A stretch of 64,000 nucleotides of DNA from contig CAJNDS010002579.1 in assembly GCA_905221605.1 (NCBI GenBank), positions 1 through 64,000 of the forward strand, written 5' to 3'. The notes beneath the pieces are model-generated. The model was not told the origin of the DNA. It worked only from the letters and a program-made list of their open reading frames with translations, and searched no databases. This stretch comes from Symbiodinium natans (lineage: Eukaryota; Sar; Dinophyceae; Suessiales; Symbiodiniaceae). Of the stretch, positions 41,301 through 48,269 are shown piece by piece. The stretch's first letter is position 1. Each line of letters starts with the position of its first letter. Both the position numbers and the translations under genes were made by a program.

Positions 41301-42804
41301 TGGCCGCTGGCGGGGGCCACCTTGCGGTCGTGCGTTTGCTATTGCAGGCCGGTGCCGACAAGGATGTTGCCAACAAGTCTGGCCTCACAGCCCAGGCGCT
41401 CGCAGGCGGTTATGCTGAGGTCGCGCGGTTGCTGTCTGAACCCACCAGGAAGCGGAGAAGGCGCACCTCTTTACATTATTAGCGTGCTGTGAGTCTGCGT
41501 CAGGCTGGTGGTAAAGCTTCACGAGTCTTTGCCGGCTTCCCACCCGCGGGCCTTTTACTCAGCCATAAAGGCCCAACCAAGGCCATCGAAGGCCGCAGAA
41601 ACAGGAGAAGCGCCAGCATTTGCAAGCCCTAAATACTACCAGGAACGCAAAAAAAAACGAGACATCCAATCCCAACCACGCTCGTGAAACCCGACCTGGA
41701 ATACGGAATACCCTACTCGGTAGCCCAGCGGTGCCCTTTTTGGGTTCTGGGTTCCCTTCTCAAAGCAAGCAACCTCAAAAAGGGGTGCCCTTGCTGGAGT
41801 ATGGTTACCGGGCGACCCAAGCCTGTTTACCTTCCAAACGGCTTCGTTTCAACGGAATAGCTTTTTTTGAAGGGTAGATTTCTCTCTAAAAAGCCCTGCC
41901 TAACCCCTGATGCCTGGAATCCTACTTTCGGAAGTTTTGACTCATGTCTCATACATTCCCACTTATGACTTAACTGTAGAAAGGCCTCACTTTGAGTCCC
42001 TTGAGTTTCAAGTAGACCCTATACCCTAAACCCTAAACCCTAAACCCTAAACCCTAAACCCTAAACCCTAAACCCTAAGCCTTCCAGAAGCTCTGAAGAG
42101 CGACGCCAGGTCACGAGACTGATGATCCAGCACGTCGAAGCTTCCCGGCTTGGCGTGCAGGGTTTGCGGGTACGGGATTACGGGATTTAGGGCATTTAGG
42201 GTTTAGGATTTATGGTTTAGGGTTTAGGATGAAGGGTTTGGGGTTTAGGGTTTAGGGCTTGGTGTTTGGGGTTTCGGGTTTAGTTTGGAGGTTTAGGCCT
42301 TAGAGGCCGAAGGGTGTTTGAGCGTAGGGTGTACGGTTTAGGGCATAGGTTTTCAAGGGTTTGCGGTGTCGGTTTGGTCGAAGGGTAGTTGTATGGGTCC
42401 TTTCAGTGGTTCTGAGGTATGGGCCCTTGGGTTGTATGCCCACACTAAGGGACCATGTAAGTTAGCTGCCCTAAGATTTGGGTTTTGGGTATTTGGCATT
42501 GGAGATCTCTATGATGACATCTTCGTTGTAGTTCTGCAGCTCCATTTTCAGGCTCACCAAGTCCCCAAAGAACCTTACACACCAAGCCCTAATCCCTAAA
42601 CCCTAAGCCCTGAAACCTGAACCCTAAACCCTAAATACCCCAATCCCTAAACCCTAAACCCTAAACCCTAGACCCTGAACCATGAACCCTAAACCCTAAA
42701 CCCTAAACCCTAAACCCTAAACCCTAAACCCTAAACCCTAAACCCTAAACCCTACACCCGACCTAGAAGCGCTCGAGGCTTGCGTGGCGGCTGTCCTGGC
42801 AAAG
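20338..42804 (+). CDS. Voltage-gated cation channel with EF-hands, 17 exons, partial
   Basis: Seventeen short exons join in perfect phase into 268 codons (804 nt over 22.5 kb). The order of parts is S4 end and S4-S5 linker (LRTLVLSIASSIW), S5 (SLMWTALLLILIIYSFAV), outer loop, pore loop (SMLTLFFCISGGVDW), S6 (YIIITVFAVINVVTG), a conserved post-S6 helix (AIESAAADKDIAIMKQMQ), a degenerate EF-hand, a canonical EF-hand (DADRSGLIDLEE), the QLHGPAKSL segment and a helix ending LEACVAAVLAK. This matches the single-domain, EF-hand ion channels (PF00520 type) expanded in dinoflagellates, which let cations cross a membrane in response to voltage, with calcium sensed by the EF-hands. Donors are 7 GT, 8 GC and 1 GA; 15 of 16 acceptors read AG|G. 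The start of S4, S1-S3 and the N-terminus were not found. A GT follows the last exon, so the 3' end is also open. The frame has no stop, so it may be functional. Confidence 0.82.
20461..20741 (-). repeat. Long (CCCTAAA)n array
   Basis: About 40 units with a few A-rich interruptions. At its left edge the orientation flips through TTTAGGGTTAACCCTAAA (about 20454-20471), a head-to-head junction. Confidence 0.95.
21583..21634 (+). CDS. Channel exon 2: S5 helix
   Basis: After TCCAG| it reads SLMWTALLLILIIYSFA, an unmistakable S5 helix of this channel family, and ends before the donor GTCGCT. Read past the donor, the frame soon meets a stop. Confidence 0.85.
22081..22259. mobile_element. MITE-like element with an internal telomere array
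   Basis: Terminal inverted repeats CCCAGAGGGTCCATTT and AAATGGACCCTCTGGG extend inward with mismatches. The centre, bounded by GGTACC on both sides, is replaced by about 11 CCCTAAA units. Confidence 0.75.
22466..22479 (+). CDS. Channel exon 3: 14-nt microexon
   Basis: Encodes VILT plus CA between CTGAG| and the donor GCTCCT. It joins exon 4 to give ILTQLVNDFCRYET, the expected continuation of S5 into the outer loop. It is very short, so support comes mainly from phase and family fit. Confidence 0.55.
23097..23127 (+). CDS. Channel exon 4: outer loop
   Basis: Encodes (Q)LVNDFCRYET between GTCAG| and the donor GTGCTT. The frame stays open past the donor, so its end rests on the phase of exon 5. 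Confidence 0.65.
23716..23762 (+). CDS. Channel exon 5: outer loop before the pore
   Basis: Encodes DTNAVPSCRNFPDLE plus AG between TGCAG| and the donor GCGGGT. The AVPSC motif is typical of the S5-pore loop of this family. All three frames are open here; this one is chosen for phase and motif. Confidence 0.7.
24854..24872 (+). CDS. Channel exon 6: 19-nt microexon
   Basis: Encodes (R)YWSSLS between CGCAG| and the donor GTGGCT. Joined to exon 7 it gives RYWSSLSESMLTLF, the usual lead-in to the pore helix. Confidence 0.65.
24955..25092 (-). repeat. (CCCTAAA)n array
   Basis: About 19 units with one CCCTAAG variant, located in the intron between the 19-nt exon and the pore exon of the channel gene. 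Confidence 0.95.
25130..25405 (-). repeat. 31-bp tandem repeat, eight copies
   Basis: The unit TTGGTGCGTCGGCACCGTTC with TTGAGCCTTTT repeats about eight times. Frames open on the minus strand (AQERCRRTKKGSR-type) only reflect the repeat. It sits in the intron before the pore exon, between two CCCTAAA arrays. Confidence 0.9.
25531..25665 (-). repeat. (CCCTAAA)n array ending at the pore exon
   Basis: About 19 perfect units end only some 10 bp before the 3' splice site of the pore-loop exon at 25675. Confidence 0.95.
25675..25767 (+). CDS. Channel exon 7: pore loop
   Basis: The longest exon (31 codons), reading ESMLTLFFCISGGVDW and then SAAMLPLGEALLSPK. It holds the pore helix and the selectivity-filter region (SGGVDW). 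The donor GTTAGGGTTTAGGG is itself telomere-type repeat, so the 5' splice site is embedded in the array. Confidence 0.9.
26648..26679 (+). CDS. Channel exon 8: start of S6
   Basis: Encodes VSALAGATLV plus CT between CCCGCAG| and the donor GTGCCC. It joins exon 9 to make LVLYIIITVFAVINVV. Confidence 0.75.
26703..26894. mobile_element. MITE-like element, TACTTGGAGGTTCATGG family
   Basis: Ends CTACTTGGAGGTTCATGGTA and TACCATGAACCTCCAAGTAG are inverted. Five TTTAGGG units lie immediately inside the left end, absent from other copies of the family. Confidence 0.8.
27294..27494 (+). CDS. Coding-like island, product unknown
   Basis: After CCGCCAG| the frame stays open for 66 codons to TAG (pieces SSEISGVAPIYSPSSKRSAR and LRDVGLAVETRKASAK). 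It lies in the channel intron between exons 8 and 9 and has no telomere repeat in it. It could be an unrelated exon or a relic of a transferred cDNA. I recognise no family. Confidence 0.3.
   Translation: MAGSISSEISGVAPIYSPSSKRSARVTLRRHQKCTPTAAPLRDVGLAVETRKASAKASHTPWQQAV
27787..27892. mobile_element. MITE-like element, GGGGGTTTACG family
   Basis: Shares the order GGGGGTTTACGA, CCAATAGTAGGAT and CCCAATAAGGTACCCC with copies at 46552, 59884 and 63248. Open frames that run across it are probably not coding. Confidence 0.65.
28130..28173 (+). CDS. Channel exon 9: S6 core
   Basis: Encodes YIIITVFAVINVVT plus G. FAVxNVVTG is the hallmark of S6 in these channels. Acceptor CGGAG|, donor GC. Confidence 0.9.
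28984..29103 (+). CDS. Small open frame of 39 codons, unknown
   Basis: An ATG (MADKRQLGNWAICVVPVSAA) runs to TGA at 29101. A poly-C tract precedes it. Nothing identifies it; the composition is protein-like. Confidence 0.25.
   Translation: MADKRQLGNWAICVVPVSAALWLRSRPVFLACPLHCLSS
29444..29920 (+). CDS. Coding-like island in two frames, product unknown
   Basis: Almost 500 bp without telomere repeats. The first frame begins MLRLFAWLPLACWLFSVHAI, which resembles a signal peptide, and continues to RIRQERARFDASSGG near 29643. From about 29637 a second frame continues as KPKLQYVSIKELILHTVGYR through LVILYTGSQDEYHWGYYY to the next CCCTAAA array. The change of frame could be an unseen splice, a frameshift in a decaying gene, or two separate exons. 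The island sits in the intron between channel exons 9 and 10, on the same strand. I do not recognise the family. Confidence 0.45.
30028..30085. repeat. (TA)n-type microsatellite with palindrome
   Basis: TACATATATATATATATGTA lies within a longer AT palindrome, rare in this GC-balanced region. Similar short TA tracts occur near 46994 and 48853. Confidence 0.85.
30297..30340 (+). CDS. Channel exon 10: S6 end and cytosolic helix
   Basis: Completes VVTG and continues VFCNTAIESAAADK. Acceptor CGGAG|, donor GACCTG (a GA donor). The exact GA site is fixed by the phase and by the DIAIMKQ sequence of exon 11. Confidence 0.88.
31332..31494 (-). repeat. (CCCTAAA)n array
   Basis: About 23 near-perfect units in an intron of the channel gene. 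Confidence 0.95.
31741..31782 (+). CDS. Channel exon 11: post-S6 helix
   Basis: Encodes DIAIMKQMQRQKAQ, the conserved amphipathic helix between S6 and the EF-hands. Acceptor GAGAG|, donor GCCTGC. Confidence 0.9.
32509..32571 (+). CDS. Channel exon 12: first, degenerate EF-hand
   Basis: Encodes VESLRGFFETIQT followed by VEGNVGNQ. It aligns with the first EF-hand of the family, but the calcium-binding acidic residues are replaced (QTVEGNV where DTDGSG is usual), so it probably does not bind calcium. Acceptor GGGAG|, donor GTGGGA. Confidence 0.85.
33098..33165. mobile_element. MITE-like element, GGTAGCCCAGTGGTACCC family
   Basis: Ends TTGGTAGCCCAGTGGTACCC and GTGACTGGGCTAGCAAG form an imperfect inverted pair. 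Confidence 0.7.
33166..33600 (+). CDS. Coding-like island interrupted by stops, unknown
   Basis: One frame carries ITAKLSADGEALQIRNAALA, then a TAA at 33298, then KLSDQTPKLVAAKVTDFVRE and ARPIMIPAKNAGPNRQ, a TAA, then ASLGLAAAATPTAVAATF. All are in the same frame and all protein-like. Either stops have broken a gene, or short introns hide them as in the ankyrin gene. A minus-strand frame over 33249-33527 is also open. It is flanked by two inverted-repeat elements. Confidence 0.35.
33603..33745. mobile_element. MITE-like element, TACTTGGAGGTTCATGG family
   Basis: Intact copy of 143 bp with ends TACTTGGAGGTTCATGGTAC and GTACCATGAACCTCCAAGTA, without an internal telomere array. Confidence 0.85.
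34236..34395 (-). repeat. (CCCTAAA)n array
   Basis: About 22 units, with three CCGTAAA variants clustered near the right end. Confidence 0.95.
34986..35102 (+). repeat. (TTTAGGG)n array
   Basis: About 16 perfect units in the opposite orientation to the array at 34236. Confidence 0.95.
35406..35624 (+). CDS. Coding-like island, product unknown
   Basis: Open for 72 codons to TAG, with pieces AALGPQSGFFQAITTACSTG and TEAGVARATSSLTDEDL. It lies in the channel intron between exons 12 and 13. A minus-strand frame competes over the same bases. Confidence 0.25.
   Translation: MTLNPAAGEVGCHALSAALGPQSGFFQAITTACSTGPTLGVCCFRTCNATGFLLGTEAGVARATSSLTDEDL
35764..36060 (+). repeat. Repeated copies of the exon 13 splice acceptor
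   Basis: CCTCAGGAGGCTCTTACC-like sequences occur near 35764, 35881, 35953, 35998 and 36048, in the intron ahead of the true CCTCAG|GAGGCTCTGACC of exon 13 at 36263. Telomere-like sequence separates them. Confidence 0.75.
36263..36322 (+). CDS. Channel exon 13: inter-EF-hand segment
   Basis: Encodes EALTRDKLSGFLESMGISTQ, 20 codons, with acceptor CCTCAG| and donor GCCCAA. Several copies of the acceptor and first codons are repeated in the preceding intron. Confidence 0.88.
37022..37144. mobile_element. MITE-like element, TACTTGGAGGTTCATGG family
   Basis: A 123-bp copy, slightly eroded at the left end, immediately before a CCCTAAA array and channel exon 14. Confidence 0.8.
37238..37317 (+). 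CDS. Channel exon 14: canonical EF-hand
   Basis: Encodes DVWSLFMIIDADRSG and LIDLEEFVAGC plus AT. The loop DADRSGLIDLEE has all the expected calcium ligands. The acceptor CGGAAG| lies 12 bp after a CCCTAAA array; the donor is GCCGCG. Confidence 0.92.
37988..38155 (+). CDS. Coding-like frame of 55 codons, unknown
   Basis: Reads MFDQTRARWRKASGRPGDVA then AKVLLRRYICCSRCYQRFTT and WELSALSRPELFVRA to a TAG. The basic, cysteine-containing composition is unlike the surrounding repeats. It is in the intron between channel exons 14 and 15. The frame stays open some 8 codons upstream of the ATG, so it could be an exon. Confidence 0.35.
   Translation: MFDQTRARWRKASGRPGDVAAKVLLRRYICCSRCYQRFTTWELSALSRPELFVRA
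38486..38543 (+). CDS. Channel exon 15: QLHGPAKSL segment
   Basis: Encodes (M)QLHGPAKSLHVAKMSHDNK, which follows the last EF-hand in the family. Acceptor GACAAG|, donor GCCGTC. Confidence 0.9.
38821..38995 (-). repeat. (CCCTAAA)n array
   Basis: About 24 units, degenerating to CCCCAAA and ACTCTAA forms at the right end. Confidence 0.95.
39287..39314. repeat. Poly-C tract of 28 bases
   Basis: The longest of several C or G homopolymers (others near 22674, 28943, 30885, 48049, 56149, 56232, 57527, 58233 and 61147). Length at such sites is error-prone in sequencing. Confidence 0.9.
39917..40207 (-). CDS. Minus-strand open frame of 96 codons, unknown
   Basis: Reads MSQNTQRPVMLRTIAPLHVG, through PYALLPEPSCCSDAVHLVEG and QRTLGMVFSETVQRFAEMGR, to a stop at 39917. 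No telomere repeats interrupt it and the composition is protein-like. It lies about 170 bp upstream of the ankyrin gene in opposite orientation, so the two could share a divergent promoter. I recognise no domain. Confidence 0.4.
   Translation of the reverse strand: MSQNTQRPVMLRTIAPLHVGMATPYALLPEPSCCSDAVHLVEGAMDQASPSMASDLPQRTLGMVFSETVQRFAEMGRGLRPLTSQVISQVPFRGYM
40374..40390 (+). other. Relict dinoflagellate spliced-leader sequence
   Basis: ACGCAGCCATGTTGGCT matches 14 of 17 bases of the conserved dinoflagellate leader core CCGTAGCCATTTTGGCT. Genomic relicts of the leader mark genes that were once reverse-transcribed from trans-spliced mRNA and reinserted. One substitution (T to G) creates the ATG at 40382. 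Confidence 0.6.
40382..41482 (+). CDS. Ubiquitin-like/ankyrin-repeat protein, one intron
   Basis: Exons 40382-40717 and 40841-41482 give about 325 residues. The first part holds a ubiquitin-like domain (residues about 21-90, with PRFRQRLIFQG and LDSPLDLILVVL). After the splice come about six ankyrin repeats with repeated GHVEVVRLLVEAGADKD and a basic KRRRR tail. This domain pair is a large family in dinoflagellates, presumably for protein binding; the partner is unknown. An in-frame TAG at 40763 is removed by a 123-bp GC-AG intron (40718-40840), which restores SLEKVEALLQLPLDPN, the usual family sequence. The longest frame starts at 40382, but that ATG lies in a relict spliced leader, so 40442 (MLRIRMLSGEEV) is the likelier true start. 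One ankyrin repeat is shortened (LVEACDKEV). The gene lies within an intron of the channel gene. Confidence 0.85.
40718..40840 (+). other. GC-AG intron of the ankyrin gene
   Basis: Begins GCTGGT after GAAAAG and ends CTTGAG before GTGGAG. Its length is a multiple of three, so the frame looks continuous apart from a TAG at 40763. It contains no telomere-type repeat. Confidence 0.75.
41483..42014 (+). other. Downstream flank of the ankyrin gene
   Basis: About 230 bp of unique sequence, probably 3' untranslated, is followed by an inverted-repeat element (41718-41820). I see no polyadenylation signal that I would trust. Confidence 0.4.
41718..41820. mobile_element. MITE-like element, GGTAGCCCAGTGGTACCC family
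   Basis: A 103-bp copy with inverted ends around TTTTTGGGTTCTGGGTTCCC. It lies downstream of the ankyrin gene, probably beyond its 3' untranslated region. Confidence 0.75.
42110..42152 (+). CDS. Channel exon 16: C-terminal helix
   Basis: Encodes VTRLMIQHVEASRL plus G between CGCCAG| and the donor GCGTGC. It lies beyond the ankyrin gene, and both the phase and the helix character fit. Confidence 0.7.
42770..42804 (+). CDS. Channel exon 17: LEACVAAVLAK helix
   Basis: Joined to exon 16 it reads RLALEACVAAVLAK, a near-terminal helix of the family. Acceptor AGAAG| is followed by C, the only non-G case; GTGGAC follows as a donor, so at least one more exon is expected downstream. Confidence 0.7.
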
Positions 42805-44440
42805 GTGGACAAGCCACTGCGCTCGCGGTTTTTAGGGATTCTTAAAGGGAAGCGGCTTAGGGTCTAGGGTTTGGGGTTTGGGGTTTGGGGTTTGGGGTTT
42901 GGGGTTTGGGGTTTGGGGTTTAGGGTTTAGGGTTAGGGTTTAGGGTTTAGGGTTGAACGAAAGAGTCCGGGTGCATTTACATGATATTTCTGCTGCGCCC
43001 CCCTAGTCACTGCAAACCACTATTTGGGGTTTAACATTAGGATTTTGGAAGCCCACGCAAAGTCGAATGAGCCCCTAAACCCTAAACCCTAAATCCTAAA
43101 CCGTATACCCTAAACCCTAAACCCTAAACCATCAAGGTAGAAGTCCCTAAGTCTTACACCCCTTTAGACCCAATGACAGGTGCGTAGAAGCCCCTTGAGT
43201 ACCCGAATATGGTGATAGAATTGGGGTTAGGGTTTAGGGTTTAGAGTTCAGGGTTTGGGGTTTAGGGTGCCCCCAAATATCGAACCAGCGAAAACTCCGA
43301 AACTCATGAACACCAGCGAACATCCTATGGAGGACAGTTTCACAAGCCCTGCGTCGGACTGGCTTTGAGTGAATGTCGTAGTCGCCCTAAACCCTGAACC
43401 CGAGCAGTTGGCCTATGTCGACACATTACTCGGCAAATGGTGGATATCAGAGATTTGATGAATCATTCGCGCCAACATCCAGTAAAGGGTTCTTCAGCAA
43501 CCAATTCCTAAGCTTTCATCACTCAAACCTCAACCCTCAACCCTCAACCCTCAACCCTAAACCCTAAACCCCAAACCCTAAACCCTAAGTCGCCCCAAGC
43601 CCTATATACATCGCCCTGAGTCTCCAAAGCCTGACTGCCAAGGCTGCTGTCTTTTCGCGCGCGCGGTGGTGGCCACGAGTCCATTTGAGCCATCGGATTT
43701 GGCGTGAGGGTCGGTCGTTTTGGGGTTTAGGGTTTAGGGTTTTAGGGTTTGGGGTTTGGGGTTTAGGGTTTAGGGTTTTAGGGTTTTGGGTTTTCGGAGG
43801 CTTTTTGGGGCTTTGGGTTTTCATACGCTTTGGGGTGAAAGGCTTGGAGCCCTGACTTTACCAGGCGGAGCCACTTGCTGTTGTCAGCAAGTCGTCGGAA
43901 TGTGCTGTCAGTTTGGCGCTCAAGGAGGCGGAGGGTTGGTTGCTGTTTGCTTGAAGGCCTACGGACCTTAATTAGTTCTCAGTAGGGTTGTAAGTGCTCC
44001 CTAAACCCTAACCCCTAACCCCTAACCCCTAACCCCTAAACCCTAAACCCTAAACCCTAAACCCTAAACCCTAAACCCATGGAATTGCCATAGCCAGAAG
44101 TGGACCCGACGCCTTGTATGTTTCGTGACTCGGCGAGTCAACGGAAGAATGTGAGAACCAACCCCCGCCATACTGAGCGCCAGGCAAGGCATTTGGTCTG
44201 AGCTCACAAGCCACAGCCCTGCACCCCTAAGGTTTAGGGTTTAGGGTTTAGGGTTTAGGGTTTGGGGTTTGGGGTTTAGGGTTTAGGGTTTACTGAACCC
44301 GAAACCCTAAACCTTAAACATGTTCGTGGTCTCTTCAATTGGGGATTCTGTCCCAAAAGGGTAGACTTTGGGATCCTTACTATGGTATGTAGGGGCTATA
44401 TTTGGTAGTTTAGGAAACCGACCAACCCTAAACCTAGACC

Positions 44441-44555
44441 CCAAACCCTAAACCCTAAACCCTAAACCCTAAACCCTAAACCCTAAACCCTAAACCCTAA
44501 ACCCTAAACCCTAAACCCTAAACCCTAAACCCTAAACCCTAAACCCTAAACCCTG
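44441..44555 (-). repeat. (CCCTAAA)n array
   Basis: About 16 units, mostly perfect. Confidence 0.95.
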
Positions 44556-46551
44556 CGTCGTAAGAGCTTAAGGGCTATTAGGGGCCTAAGCCCTCAGCTT
44601 CCTCACGGAGCGCCAGCGCGGCCCTTCTCTGTAGGATAGCGCGTCCCAGAGACGCCGGAGCGCGAGAGGGTTTAGGGTTTAGGGTTTAGGGTTTCGGGCT
44701 TAGGGCTTAGGGTTTAGGGTTTAGGGTTTAGGTTTAGGTTTAGGGTTTAGGGTTTAGGACGAGTCAGGCGGTGGCGACTGTCACAACAGAGCCGAATCTT
44801 CGAAGCACCTGGCATGTGTAGGGTTAGCTTGGGGGGGACAGGGTTTAGGGTTTAGGGTTTGGGGTTTGGGGTTTAGGGTTTAGGGTTTAGGGTTTGGGGT
44901 TTAGGGTTTAGGGTTTAGGGTTTAGGGTTGCTTCATCTAGGTAACAAGGGTTTAAGAGGATAGAATGTTTGCAACATTTTCCAGAGGGTTTTAAGGGCCA
45001 TCCTAGGTACTATATTTCCTGAGAAACAGATAAGAATGCAATTTCTGCTAGGGTTCCAAGCTCAGTAGAGTTGGGGGTTTGGAGGTTTTGGAGTTTAGGT
45101 TTAGGGGCTCATTGGCTTCGGGAAAAGGATGGGTAGGGTATAAGTCAGGTGTTTTTTAGTGTCCCAGAGCCCTAAGACTCTGATAGCGGATCCAACATTA
45201 TAGGGACTACTTTGGAGCCCTCAGGCAAGAAACGGACACAACGAAGCCTTCACCCGAACCCGAAACCCCAAACCCTAAGCCCTAAACTCCAAACCCTAAA
45301 CCCTAAACCTTAAACCCTAAACCCCAAACCCTAGACCCTAAACCCGAAACCCCAAACCCCAGCCCCAAACCCTAGGGAGCAAACGTCGCCTGTCGTCTTG
45401 ACACCCTGAAACTCCCAGAACCTCCCGAAGAGCCCCCCTGAGGGTTGAGGGTTTAGGGCTTAGGGTTTAGGGTTTAGGGTTTAGGGATTAGGGTTTAGGG
45501 TTCAGGGTATAGGGCTTTATAGGCCCGTAAGTACCTACAAGTCAGGGCCTTGTAGAAACGGTAGGTTGTGGAGGTCTAGGTTGGGGAGTAAGTGTCCTTG
45601 GGGTGTTCGGTTGTTGGGGGTTTAGGGCTCTCGCGTCTCCGCACGTCTCTCGTCCGAACGAAAATGCAACCCTTTGGGGACATCACGAACCTTAAAAAAG
45701 GGTTTAGGGTTTAGGGTTTAGGGTTTAGGTTTAGGGTTTAGGGTTTAGGGTTATAAAGGTTGGGATCATCCACCCCCCCTCTACCTAGATTGTGGCCGGA
45801 AACTCAATGAACTTAATATAAGAGTTTGAAGCAGAAGATTCCTTCGGACGCTCCCTGCAAATCACGTTAACATGGTTAAGTTTCAGAGAGTTATTAGAAT
45901 GGAGTTGTTAAACCTACAAACGTGATCGAAAGACAAGACACAACTAGTTACATAAAGAACGAGCACAGCAAATATGGCCGGAAGACGAAGCATCAGCATT
46001 CGCAGCAAAATGCACGAACGAACTAAGAACATTTAGATACTAGGAGAGAAAGAGCTAGACAAGGAATGAATATTCAACAAGAACCAAGTAAACAAAGAAA
46101 TAGCGCATAAGCCCTAAACAATTCGTCTACGGTTCTTCCCCAGAGGAGTGGGCGGTCTTTCGATAATAGCCCACGCACGATTGTGGGACTCCGATAATTC
46201 GGGGTTCGCTTTTGCGTGTCCGAAAGGATTCTACTATGTTCCGGGTATACCAGGGAGAGGGAGACCCTGGTTGATTGTCAACCCCTACAAAACCCCGAGC
46301 CCGTAAACCCCAAACCCTAAACCCTAAACCGTACTTTTCAGAAACTCCCAGCCCCTTAGCCCCAAACCCTAAACCCTAAACCCTAAACCCTAAACCCTAA
46401 ACCCTAAACCCTAAACCCTAAACCCTAAGAATCTCCCAAGTCACAGCGACGGGCTCTTCTGAAGTAACCCATACCCACATGCCCAAGCCGGCCAGAACAC
46501 CCCAACCTCTAGTCGGAGGTTTAGGGCTTTAGGGTTTAGGGTCTTTCTCCA

Positions 46552-46650
46552 TTTGGGGGTTTACGATAATAACGGACCCCTAGTATAGACCCCCCAAATA
46601 GTAGGATCCCCTTATGGACCCCCAATAAGGTACCCCTAGTATCGTAAACC
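46552..46650. mobile_element. MITE-like element, GGGGGTTTACG family
   Basis: The clearest copy: GGGGGTTTACGATA at the left and TATCGTAAACCCTC at the right are inverted. Confidence 0.75.
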
Positions 46651-47247
46651 CTCATAAGAGTAGTTGTCTTTCTATGTCCCCGAATATGGTTACATTGTAC
46701 GCCCTACGGCCTAAAACCCTAAACCCTAAACCCTAAACCCTAAACCCTACACCCTACACCCTAAACCCTACACGCTACACCCTAACCCTAAAAACTGAAG
46801 GTTGGCGGTACCCTTTGGGCCCTTTGTGGGGTTCCAGGTTCTCTTCTAAACGTCTCACCAACCCCGAAATGGGTTAGCGCTGAGAAGGGTAGGGTTTAGG
46901 GTTTAGGGTTTAGGGTTCAGGGTTTAGGGTTTAGGATTTAGGGTTTAGGGGGTGTAGGGTTTAGGGTTTAGTGCTCAGGGTTTAGGGTTTACGGTATATA
47001 TATATATATATAGGGTTTAGGGTTTAGGTAAATAGGGACGAAGCTGTAGGTAAATAGGGCCCCAGGTAGGGTTTAGGCGTTGGCAAGTCTGAAGCCATGA
47101 TCTTGGATAGGGATGTCGAACCCTGGGATTGTTCCCCCCACGAACAGTCCCTAGTAGGGATTGTAATGGGGGGGATACTAGTATTGATGACTGTTAGCAT
47201 AACGGGGAACATCCCAAGATACTAAGGTAACCTACGAGAACCTGTTC

Positions 47248-47466
47248 TTGGGTTCTGATGCAGGTTTTCGTTATGGCTCCCAAGCCTTCAGACAACGTGC
47301 CCATTGCAACTGCATCCTCCCGATTTCGATGATCTCGGTCTACGCCGGGGAGCTGGCTCTGACCGAAAAGTCCGGTTCGGCAAGGGGTGGCGGTAGCAGG
47401 TGCAAAGTCGAAGACTTGCAGCTTCAGCGTCCAGCTCTACGCCTCCATGAAGCCCTTGTGGAATAA
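47248..47466 (+). CDS. Coding-like island, product unknown
   Basis: Open for 72 codons (pieces GSQAFRQRAHCNCILPISMI and VYAGELALTEKSGSARGGGS). Another frame after GATGCAG| reads MAPKPSDNVPIATASSRFR, so which frame is used is unclear. Confidence 0.25.
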   Translation: MGSDAGFRYGSQAFRQRAHCNCILPISMISVYAGELALTEKSGSARGGGSRCKVEDLQLQRPALRLHEALVE

Positions 47467-48162
47467 AAATGGCCACGACCTTGGGGACTAAATGAGCCCT
47501 AAAAGGGTTTATGGTTCATATACCTTAATAGGAATTACAGTGCTCAGGGTATATGACCCCCAATTTTAGGGTTCATTTCGTCCCCAAGGGAGGGGCCTCG
47601 AGTCCGTGTCTTTGGCGTCCCGACATAATCCCGAACCCGCACTCCACACTACAAGGAACCCTTGCAGGCATCCAAGAGAGCTTAGGTGTACCTAAGGGAC
47701 TCTAAATGTGCCTTTCTTGCAATTGCTGTAAATGCATACAGCAAGCCCTATGCCCCAAACCCTAAACCTTAGTTTGGGTTCAGAGCTTCGGTGTCGGCAA
47801 CATCTCCATAACTCGAATGATGTGCATATGGAGGCACGCTCGGGTGCATGCTCGTGTCGAAACCCCAAACCCAGACTCCCAGACCCTAAGCTGTAGACCA
47901 CTGGGTCTAGGCACCCTAATCCCTAAACCCAAAACCCTACATCGTAAACCGTAAACCCAACCGAACCCTAAGCCCTACGCCCTACCACGAAATTGTATAA
48001 CGTTTAGGGCGTAGGGCTGCCGTGACTTGTTGTGTAAGGGCTTTACGGGGGGGGGGGGGGGGGGCGGCGCTTACAAGTTCTTTCAGTTCGCCCCCTCGTA
48101 CTCAAACGAGTTTGCGGTCTTAGGGCTTTATGTAGGGTGCTTGACGGGTCTCCTCGAACACT

Positions 48163-48269
48163 TCGTAGCCCAGCGGTACCTTTACCCCTTTTTTTTTGGT
48201 TCTGGTTTCCCTTTATAAGGTAACCAACCCCAAAAAGGGTGCCCTTAAGATGGTTACTGGGCTACCAAG
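48163..48269. mobile_element. MITE-like element, GGTAGCCCAGTGGTACCC family
   Basis: A 107-bp copy with ends TCGTAGCCCAGCGGTACC and GGTTACTGGGCTACCAAG. Related pieces occur near 21005, 46804 and 60408. Confidence 0.8.
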
